A stretch of 29,085 bases of DNA from an uncultured Archangium sp. (GTDB lineage: Bacteria; Myxococcota; Myxococcia; Myxococcales; Myxococcaceae): positions 1 through 29,085 of the forward strand of contig CAMLFP010000017.1 of the NCBI GenBank assembly GCA_946479335.1, written 5' to 3'. The notes beneath the pieces are model-generated. The model was given only the letters and a program-made list of their open reading frames with translations, did no database searches and was not told where the DNA came from. The position numbers were made by a program, and so were the translations under genes. This document shows positions 23,530 to 29,085 of the stretch, piece after piece. The first letter of the stretch is position 1; each line of letters begins with the position of its first letter.

Positions 23530-24470
23530 TGCGCCGAGCCTTCTGCGTCGCGTTGCTCGCGCTCGCCGCGGGCTGCGTGAAGCGGGTGCCCACCGAGAAC
23601 ACCACCATCGTCTTCACGGCGAAGCGCATCCACACGCTCGACCCCGCGCGGCCGGTGGCCGAAGCGCTGGCGTGGAAGGCGGGCGCGCTGGTCGCCGTGG
23701 GCACGAAGCGCGAGGTGCTGGCAGCCGCAGGCAGCGACGTCGTCGTCGAGGACTTCCCCGACTCCACCATCGTGCCGGGCTTCAACGACGCGCACGTCGA
23801 GCTGGGGCTGCCGCTGCGCGTGAATGACGAAGAGCGCGCCGCGCACCTCAAGTCGGGGCTGGAGCGCTGGGCGCGCCAGGGGCTCACCGAGGTGCAGCTC
23901 TTCGGGGTCGATCTGCGGACGCTCCGATTTCTGCAGTCGTGGGACATGCTCGGCGTGCTGCCGACGCGGCTGTACGTGGTGACGAAAGATGACCCCGAGT
24001 TGATTGTGGGCCTGGGCCCTTTCATCGGCCGCCACGTCGAGAACCGCGCGACGCAGGTGAGCAGCCCCGCGCATCTGGGCGAACTTTCCGAGCGCGGCTT
24101 CCAGCTCTCCGCTTCGGTGGAGCTGCTCAAGGGGCTGTCGGGCCGCAACCGCGTCGAGTTCCCCGAGGGCGACGTGCCGGACGGGCTGGTGTCGGTGGTG
24201 AAGCCGGGGAAGGCCGGCACTGCGGTCGGCGCTGAAGGGGTCTCGCCGCTGGAGGTGCTCGCCGCGCATCGCGACGCGCTGCCGATGATGACCAGCGGCG
24301 CGGCGTTCGCGGCGCAGAGTGAGACGAAGCGCGGGCAGTTGAAGGCCGGCTTCGACGCTGACTTCGTGGTGCTGCCGGTGGACCCGTTGAGTGACGCGCC
24401 CGAGCAGGTGGGCGCTGCGCGCGTGCAGGTCACCGTCGTGGGCGGGGTCGACGTCTACCGAGCGAAATGA
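23529..24470 (+). CDS. Amidohydrolase-derived lipoprotein, catalytic core missing
   Basis: The 313-residue product has a lipoprotein signal (VALLALAAGC, Cys16). Its ends match the metal-dependent amidohydrolase family (YtcJ-like). The N-terminal beta-sandwich strand TAKRIHTLDPARPVAEALAW leads to STIVPGFNDAHVE, and the C-terminus has FAAQSETKRGQLKAGFDADFVVLPVDPL. Full-length relatives are about 500-550 residues, and the HxH metal site and most of the barrel are absent: the expected DxHxH reads DAHVE. It is probably non-catalytic or repurposed, perhaps for binding. ATG 23529 overlaps the peroxidase stop; a GTG at 23526 is equally possible and adds one residue. It overlaps the ABC transporter gene by 4 bp (ATGA), so it may serve as an accessory lipoprotein. 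Confidence 0.75.
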   Translation: MRRAFCVALLALAAGCVKRVPTENTTIVFTAKRIHTLDPARPVAEALAWKAGALVAVGTKREVLAAAGSDVVVEDFPDSTIVPGFNDAHVELGLPLRVNDEERAAHLKSGLERWARQGLTEVQLFGVDLRTLRFLQSWDMLGVLPTRLYVVTKDDPELIVGLGPFIGRHVENRATQVSSPAHLGELSERGFQLSASVELLKGLSGRNRVEFPEGDVPDGLVSVVKPGKAGTAVGAEGVSPLEVLAAHRDALPMMTSGAAFAAQSETKRGQLKAGFDADFVVLPVDPLSDAPEQVGAARVQVTVVGGVDVYRAK

Positions 24471-25951
24471 ACGCCTTCCTCCTCCTCGTGTCGTTGTCGG
24501 CCTCGCCGACGTTGACGTGGGGCGCCGACGCGCAGGGCGGGGCGCCGTACGTGTTTCAAGACCCGATGGACCCGAACCGGCTCACCGGCTTCGAGGTGGA
24601 GCTCGCGTCGATGCTGGCGCAACGCATGGGCCGCCAGGCGCGCCCGGTGCACGGCCCGTGGGACCGCCTGCTCGAGTTGCTCGCGCGCGGTGACTTCGAC
24701 GTGGCCCTCAACGGCATCGAGGTCGCCGACGAGAAGCGCCGGCTGGTCGCGCTGTCGCGGCCGTACTTCGTCGCCGCCGAGGTGCTGACCATTCGCAAGG
24801 GTGACGCGAGCGCGCCGCGGTCGCTGGAGAACGTGAAGGGGCGCAAGGTGGGGACGCTCCCCGGCTCGATGGCGGCGCGCATCCTCGAGCGCGCGGGCGC
24901 CGACGTGCGCACGTACGAGGGCGGGCAAGATGAGATCTACGACGACCTCAAGCTGGGCCGCACCGACGCGGTGCTGCTCGACGAGCCCGTCGCCCGCTAC
25001 TACGGCGACCTGAGCGACGCCTTCGAGCGCGCTCCCGGTGACTTCGGCGCGGTGCAGTACGCCGTCGCGCTGCGGCCCGATGACGTGGAGCTGCTCGCGC
25101 AGGTGAACGCCGTGCTCGAGTCGCTGGAGAACGACGGCTCGCTGCGCGCGCTGTACGAGAAGTGGGGCGTGTGGAGCGCGGAGACGGCGAAGCTCTTCCA
25201 TGACGCGGACGTGGCGCCGCGCGCGCGGCCGGAGGAGTTGGAGCGCTGGACCGCGGCAGTGGGAAAGCTGCCGTCATTCTGGGAGCGCCTCACCACGCGC
25301 TACCCGTCGATGCTGCCGATGTTCCTCGAGGGGGCGGCGCTGACGTTGCTGGTGTCGCTGTGCGCGATGGCGTTCGCGGTGCTGTGGGGCATCACGCTGG
25401 CGATGACGCGGCGGTTCGGCCCCGCGCCGCTGCGCTGGCTCGCCATCGCGTACATCGAGTTCTTCCGCGGCACGCCGCTGCTGATTCAGCTCACCGTCGT
25501 CTACTTCGGGTTGCCGGAGCTGGGCCTCAAGCTGCACCCGTTCGTCGCGGGCGTGTTGGCGCTGGGTCTCAACTACGCCGCGGCCGAAGCGGAGAACTAC
25601 CGCGCGGGCCTTGAGTCGGTGCCGCGCGGGCAGCTCGAGGCCGCGCACGTGCTGGGCTTCACCACCGGGCAGACGCTGCGGCTGGTGGTGGGGCCGCAGG
25701 CCATCCGCGTGTCGATTCCCCCGATGACCAATGACTTCATCGCGCTGCTCAAAGACAGCTCGCTGGTTTCGGCGGTGACGCTGACGGAGCTGACGAAGAC
25801 GTACACCAACCTCGCGAACTCCACGCGCGACCACCTGGGCCTGGGGCTCGTGGTGGCGGTGTTCTACCTGCTGCTCGGCTTGCCCTTCGCGCGGCTGGCG
25901 CGCGCGGCGGAGCACCACTTCGGGCGGCACCTCCGCCGGGAGCCGTCATGA
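24467..25951 (+). CDS. Polar amino acid ABC transporter, fused substrate-binding protein and permease
   Basis: This 494-residue fusion starts with a signal-like hydrophobic segment. A family 3 solute-binding domain follows (about residues 20-245: LTGFEVELASMLAQRMGR, DVALNGIEVADEKRRLVALS, VGTLPGSMAARILERAG, a closing ALYEKWGVW). From about residue 285 comes a HisM/GlnP-type permease domain (LEGAALTLLVSLCAMAF, IEFFRGTPLLIQL, then the EAA-loop-like RAGLESVPRGQLEAAHVLGF). Such fusions deliver the binding domain directly to the translocator, as in GlnPQ-type importers. Overlaps of 4 bp with both neighbours indicate one operon with the amidohydrolase-like lipoprotein and the ATPase. The substrate is probably a polar amino acid or a related compound. 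Confidence 0.92.
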   Translation: MNAFLLLVSLSASPTLTWGADAQGGAPYVFQDPMDPNRLTGFEVELASMLAQRMGRQARPVHGPWDRLLELLARGDFDVALNGIEVADEKRRLVALSRPYFVAAEVLTIRKGDASAPRSLENVKGRKVGTLPGSMAARILERAGADVRTYEGGQDEIYDDLKLGRTDAVLLDEPVARYYGDLSDAFERAPGDFGAVQYAVALRPDDVELLAQVNAVLESLENDGSLRALYEKWGVWSAETAKLFHDADVAPRARPEELERWTAAVGKLPSFWERLTTRYPSMLPMFLEGAALTLLVSLCAMAFAVLWGITLAMTRRFGPAPLRWLAIAYIEFFRGTPLLIQLTVVYFGLPELGLKLHPFVAGVLALGLNYAAAEAENYRAGLESVPRGQLEAAHVLGFTTGQTLRLVVGPQAIRVSIPPMTNDFIALLKDSSLVSAVTLTELTKTYTNLANSTRDHLGLGLVVAVFYLLLGLPFARLARAAEHHFGRHLRREPS

Positions 25952-26703
25952 CGCTCACGGTGACGAAGCTCGTGCGCCAGTACCCGGGGAACCCGCGACC
26001 GACGTTGGATGGCCTGTCGTTCGACCTGCCCGCAGGCACGTTGACCGCGCTGCTCGGCCGCAACGGCGCCGGCAAGTCGACGATGTTGCGCTGTGTGATG
26101 GGGCTCGAGCCCTTCGAGCGCGGCGCCATCGACATCGACGGCGTGGTGGTGCGCGGCACGCTCGAGTGTTCGCCCGCCGAGCGGAAGGCCGCGCTCGCGG
26201 CGGCGCGCGAGAAGCTGGGGCTCGTCTTCCAGTCGCATGAGTTGTTTCCGCACCTCACCGCGCTGGACAACTGCACGCTGGCGCCGATGCACGTGCGCAA
26301 AGAAGCGCGCGCGTCGGCGGAGAAGCGCGCGCGAGAGCTGCTGGTGCAACTGGGGCTCGAACAGCGCCTCGACGCGTTCCCGGAGCAGCTCTCCGGCGGG
26401 CAGCGGCAGCGCGTGGCCATCGCGCGTGCGCTGGTGATGGAGCCGCGCGTGTTGCTCTACGACGAGCCCACCAGTGCGCTGGACCCGTCGATGAAGAATG
26501 AAGTGGTGCAGGTGTTGAAAGCCGTCGACGCGCGCGGCGTGACGCAGGTGGTGGTGACGCACGACCTGCAGCTGGCGAAGGCCGTGGAGTACGTCTGCGT
26601 GTTGGACCACGGGCAGGTCATCGAGAGCGGCGCGCCGGGCGACGTGCTGGTGAACCCGGCGCACGAAAGTACGCGCGCGCTGCTCGCCGCGTGGCACGCG
26701 TAG
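25948..26703 (+). CDS. Polar amino acid ABC transporter ATP-binding protein
   Basis: The 251-residue ATPase is of the GlnQ/HisP type. It has Walker A GRNGAGKST (37-45), Q-loop Gln95 in VFQSHELFPHLT, signature LSGGQRQRVAIARAL (148-162), Walker B VLLYDEPTSALDPS (168-181) and the H-loop His205 in VVVTHDLQLA. It energises the fused permease of the preceding gene, whose stop it overlaps by 4 bp. A slightly longer insertion between Walker A and the Q-loop (about residues 70-90, TLECSPAERKAALAAAREKL) is typical of this subfamily. The operon appears to end here: the next gene is on the opposite strand. Confidence 0.95.
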   Translation: MTLTVTKLVRQYPGNPRPTLDGLSFDLPAGTLTALLGRNGAGKSTMLRCVMGLEPFERGAIDIDGVVVRGTLECSPAERKAALAAAREKLGLVFQSHELFPHLTALDNCTLAPMHVRKEARASAEKRARELLVQLGLEQRLDAFPEQLSGGQRQRVAIARALVMEPRVLLYDEPTSALDPSMKNEVVQVLKAVDARGVTQVVVTHDLQLAKAVEYVCVLDHGQVIESGAPGDVLVNPAHESTRALLAAWHA

Positions 26704-26760
26704 CCGCGCCGTCGCTCGTCCGCCTTCGACGCGCGCGCGAGTCTCCGCGTGTCGCGGCGC

Positions 26761-26793
26761 CCCTCACCCCGGCCCTCTCCCCGCGGGAGAGGG
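26761..26793. terminator. Interspersed-type repeat with strong hairpin between convergent genes
   Basis: The sequence CCCTCACCCCGGCCCTCTCC, continuing to GGGAGAGGG, matches a short interspersed repeat I recall from many GC-rich proteobacterial genomes. CCCTCTCCC (26773-26781) pairs perfectly with GGGAGAGGG (26785-26793) over a 3-base loop. It lies 58 bp beyond the ABC ATPase stop and runs into the last codons of the convergent GNAT gene. It is a candidate bidirectional terminator. Confidence 0.6.
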
Positions 26794-27465
26794 AGTTTCG
26801 AAGACCGTGACGTTCACCTCCGCGCGCACGCGGAAGCCCAGCGACTCGTAGAGCGAAATCGCCGCGGTGTTGCTCGCCCACGAATGGAGGAACGGCGTGT
26901 CACCGCGCGCCTCGATGTTCACCGCGACGCACGCCGAGAGTCTGCGCGCCAGCCCGCGGCCGCGAAAGTCGGGGTGCACGCACACGCCGCTGACCTCCGT
27001 GAAGCCGGGGAAGCGCATGCGCTCGCCCGCCATCGCTGCCAACCGGCCGTCGACGCGCACGCCGATGAAGCGCCCCATGGTGTGCGTCCGCGAGAGAAAC
27101 GGCCCGGGCTCCGTCAGCGTCGCCAGCGCGAGCATCTCGGGCGCGTCACGCTCTTGCAGCACCTCGACGCCATCGGCGTTGGCTTCTGCGGCGAGGCTCC
27201 GCGTGGCCACGAGCTGAACGCCGCCGGCTTCCTTGACGACCACGACGCCGTCCGGAACGACGATGCGCGGCACCTGCAGCACGTAGGCGCGCTCACCGGG
27301 TTTCAGCAGCGCGCCCAGCGCGTCGAGGGCCTCCGGTGAGTCATCGCGCGCCGACGCGAACACGTTGACGTCGGGAGTGAAGCGCCGCGCGAGGTGTCCT
27401 CCTTCGGCACGTGGGGCGTGATGCGTCGTCAGGCTGGTCCACACCGGGCGGTCGAGCGGCTCCAT
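26764..27465 (-). CDS. GNAT family N-acetyltransferase
   Basis: The 233-residue product is a GCN5-related acetyltransferase, seen from VSGVCVHPDFRGRGLARRLS (residues about 158-177, the acetyl-CoA pyrophosphate-binding loop) and from the preceding substrate half (FIGVRVDGRLAAMAGERM). A C-terminal FLHSWASNTAAISLYESLGF motif gives the usual end of the domain. The N-terminal half (about 110 residues) is less conserved and may be a second, degenerate GNAT repeat. The last nine residues (PSPAGRGPG) are encoded by the interspersed repeat at 26761-26793, suggesting the repeat supplied the stop. I chose ATG 27465; upstream codons are basic and lack support. The acetylated substrate is unknown. Confidence 0.9.
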   Translation of the reverse strand: MEPLDRPVWTSLTTHHAPRAEGGHLARRFTPDVNVFASARDDSPEALDALGALLKPGERAYVLQVPRIVVPDGVVVVKEAGGVQLVATRSLAAEANADGVEVLQERDAPEMLALATLTEPGPFLSRTHTMGRFIGVRVDGRLAAMAGERMRFPGFTEVSGVCVHPDFRGRGLARRLSACVAVNIEARGDTPFLHSWASNTAAISLYESLGFRVRAEVNVTVFETPSPAGRGPG

Positions 27466-27530
27466 GCCCCGAGAGGTGTAACGCGAAGGCCGTTGCTCGC
27501 GGGAGCGAAGGCGTGACAAACGGCGCCCCC

Positions 27531-27833
27531 ATGCGCGCTCTGTTCGCCCTCCTGCTGCTCTCGTTGTCTGCCTGCGGCTCTGCCACCGTGCTCGAAGCGA
27601 AGGACTACTCGGCCGCCTGCCAGCACGACGCCGACTGTCTCACCGTGTACCTCGGCGACGTCTGCAAGCCGTGCATCTGCGACAACGCGGCCATCAGCGC
27701 GTCGCAGAACTACATCTACTCGGCTGACAAGACGGGCGCGGTGCGCTCGTGCACCTCGGTGAAGCAGGAAGAGTGCGCCGCGTGCGCCACCGTCACCGCG
27801 ACCTGCGACAACGGGACGTGCAAGGCGAAGTGA
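27531..27833 (+). CDS. Small Cys-rich lipoprotein
   Basis: The 100-residue product has a lipoprotein signal (MRALFALLLLSLSAC, Cys15) and a Cys-rich mature part with CQHDADC, CKPCIC, CTSVKQEECAAC and CDNGTC. The pattern is like the CxxDxDC modules found in several other proteins of this window, including the diheme lipoprotein. I see no enzyme motif. A GTG at 27513 with GGGAG seven bases before it is a competing start that would add MTNGAP; I kept ATG 27531 because it gives a standard lipoprotein signal. The stop overlaps the sfsA start by 4 bp (GTGA), so the two are co-translated. Confidence 0.82.
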   Translation: MRALFALLLLSLSACGSATVLEAKDYSAACQHDADCLTVYLGDVCKPCICDNAAISASQNYIYSADKTGAVRSCTSVKQEECAACATVTATCDNGTCKAK

Positions 27834-28621
27834 TTCACCGCTGGCCGGCGCCGCTCATCGAGGGCCGGCTGGTGCGCAGGTATGAGCGCTTCATCGCGGA
27901 GGTGCGCGTGGGCCGCGAGTTGGTGCGCGCGCACTGCGTGAACCCCGGGCGCATGGAGGGCATCGTCGCACCGGGTTCGCGCGTGTGGCTCTCCGAGGCG
28001 CCGGGGCGCGCGCTGCCCTTCACCTGGGAGCTGCTGGAGTTGGACGGCCGGCTGCTCGGCGTCAACACCGCGCTGCCCAACAAGCTCGTCGGCGAGGTGC
28101 TGCGACGTGGGCTGCTCCCCGGAATCAACGGCGATGTGAAGGCCGAGCAGCGCTACGGCCGCGGGCACCGCGTCGACTTCATCGTCGGCGAGCGGTTCGT
28201 CGAGGTGAAGAACTGCCACCTCGTGTACCCCGACGGCGTCGGGTACTTCCCCGACTCCACCAGCGAGCGCGCGACGAAGCACGTGGAGGCGCTGACGCGA
28301 CTGGTGAAGAAGGGCACGCCGGCCACGGTGCTGTTCACCGTGCAGCGTGACGACGCCACGCGTGTCCGCCCGAGCGCGCTGCATGACCCGGCGTTCGCGA
28401 TGGCGATGCGGCGCGCGGTGAAGGCGGGGCTCACCACGCGCGCCATCGCGTTGATTCCGTCGCTGGAGGGTTTCACCTTCGGCGGTGAGCTGCCGGTCGA
28501 TACTGCGCCGTATGACGTCGACGCGACGCGCGGGTTTGCGCGTGCGCTGGAGGCGACCAGCGGCTGGGCGCGCAAGGACGGCGGCGTCAGCGGTCAGCGG
28601 CTCATTCGCCCATCACCTTGA
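27830..28621 (+). CDS. sfsA: SfsA family protein (sugar fermentation stimulation protein homologue)
   Basis: The 263-residue protein (about 30 residues longer than E. coli SfsA) has the family landmarks: [18 protein letters not shown] at the start, [19 protein letters not shown], the nuclease-like core [19 protein letters not shown], then [16 protein letters not shown] and [17 protein letters not shown]. The family is conserved with a nuclease-like fold, and the physiological role is uncertain. I chose GTG 27830 because it overlaps the lipoprotein stop (GTGA). The C-terminus extends beyond the usual end ([20 protein letters not shown] onward) and its last 20 bp overlap the convergent yjbQ gene. 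Confidence 0.9.
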   Translation: MIHRWPAPLIEGRLVRRYERFIAEVRVGRELVRAHCVNPGRMEGIVAPGSRVWLSEAPGRALPFTWELLELDGRLLGVNTALPNKLVGEVLRRGLLPGINGDVKAEQRYGRGHRVDFIVGERFVEVKNCHLVYPDGVGYFPDSTSERATKHVEALTRLVKKGTPATVLFTVQRDDATRVRPSALHDPAFAMAMRRAVKAGLTTRAIALIPSLEGFTFGGELPVDTAPYDVDATRGFARALEATSGWARKDGGVSGQRLIRPSP

Positions 28622-29015
28622 TGATGACGCGCTTGCGGCGCTGGCCGTCGAACTCCGCGTAGAAGATCTGCTGCCAGGTGCCGAGGTCCAACTTGCCCTT
28701 GGTCACCGGCACGATGACCTGATGGTGCACCAGCAGTGATTTGAGGTGCGCGTCGGCGTTGTCTTCACCGGTCTGGTGATGGAGGTAGTCGGGCCTCGCG
28801 GGCGCGAGGTGCTCGAGCCACTTCCAGATGTCTTGAAAGAGGCCCTCTTCGTTGTCGTTCACGTACACGCCGGCGGTGATGTGCATCGCGCTCACCAGCG
28901 CCATGCCTTCTTGAATGCCTGACTTCTTCACCGCGGCGGCGACGTCGTCCGTCAGCCGCACCAGCTCACGGCGGTGTTGCGTCTCCATCCACAGGTATTC
29001 GGTCAGCGTTTTCAT
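28602..29015 (-). CDS. YjbQ family protein (UPF0047)
   Basis: This compact 137-residue protein matches the YjbQ/UPF0047 family, typically about 130-140 residues. Family features include [40 protein letters not shown] and [19 protein letters not shown], with conserved His and Glu/Asp residues around a presumed metal/phosphate site. E. coli YjbQ has weak thiamine-phosphate synthase activity; the main physiological role is unsettled. It is convergent with sfsA, overlapping its last 20 bp. ATG 29015 lacks a clear Shine-Dalgarno in the short upstream gap. A possible divergent gene begins at 29041. Confidence 0.93.
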   Translation of the reverse strand: MKTLTEYLWMETQHRRELVRLTDDVAAAVKKSGIQEGMALVSAMHITAGVYVNDNEEGLFQDIWKWLEHLAPARPDYLHHQTGEDNADAHLKSLLVHHQVIVPVTKGKLDLGTWQQIFYAEFDGQRRKRVIIKVMGE

Positions 29016-29040
29016 GCGGCCGGTCTAGCCTGCGCCGCAC

Positions 29041-29085
29041 ATGACGCCCAACCCGCTCCCGGCACCGCCGTCGCAGCAGCCCACG
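29041..29085 (+). CDS. Possible start of a further gene (partial, runs off the right edge)
   Basis: An ATG at 29041 opens a frame reading MTPNPLPAPPSQQPT to the window edge, 25 bp after the divergent yjbQ start. It looks like a Pro/Gln-rich N-terminus of the kind seen in myxobacterial membrane or regulatory proteins. Only 15 codons are visible and there is no obvious ribosome binding site, so it could also be non-coding. Confidence 0.35.
   Translation, partial: MTPNPLPAPPSQQPT

Overview
The window is about 29 kb of dense, very GC-rich bacterial DNA. Several features point to a member of the Myxococcota (myxobacteria and relatives). There are many small lipoproteins and c-type cytochromes, GGG-x4 heptapeptide linkers, a MYXO-CTERM-like tail (Cys, transmembrane helix, Arg cluster), AgmX-like modules and Cys-rich CxxDxDC proteins. 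This assignment rests on sequence style alone; no rRNA or other taxonomic marker is present. I see no tRNA, rRNA, CRISPR array, insertion sequence or prophage.

Layout. (1) 1-6582, minus strand: an envelope cluster with an unrecognised lipoprotein and an alpha-2-macroglobulin (A2M) split into two overlapping, separately exported genes; the C-terminal half runs off the left edge. (2) 6708-9557, plus strand: glutamine-dependent NAD synthetase nadE, abutting a FecCD/BtuC-type ABC permease with no ATPase or binding protein beside it. (3) 18245-9726, minus strand: a long co-directional run of diheme lipoprotein, YceI protein, heme-bearing beta-barrel protein, small MYXO-CTERM cytochrome, dapD, dapE and a 1055-residue Cys-rich repeat lipoprotein. 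The cytochrome, dapD and dapE overlap by 4 bp at each junction. (4) 18636-23529: monoheme lipoprotein, second YceI gene, DUF1444 protein, periplasmic cytochrome c, polyphosphate kinase PPK2, DUF1232 membrane protein and a MauG-type diheme peroxidase. (5) 23529-26703, plus strand: an amidohydrolase-derived lipoprotein that has lost its catalytic core, then a fused binding-protein/permease and an ATPase of a polar amino acid ABC transporter, all overlapping. (6) 26764-29085: GNAT acetyltransferase, Cys-rich lipoprotein, sfsA, yjbQ and the possible start of another gene.

The most distinctive block is 14853-23529. It holds six proteins with CxxCH heme motifs, two YceI (lipocalin-like, isoprenoid/quinone-binding) proteins and an outer-membrane barrel with its own heme. 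I read it as a candidate envelope electron-transfer or peroxide-handling system spanning periplasm and outer membrane; this is inference. The two YceI genes are mosaic: a 176-nt stretch is almost identical (3 mismatches) while the rest has diverged, which suggests gene conversion.
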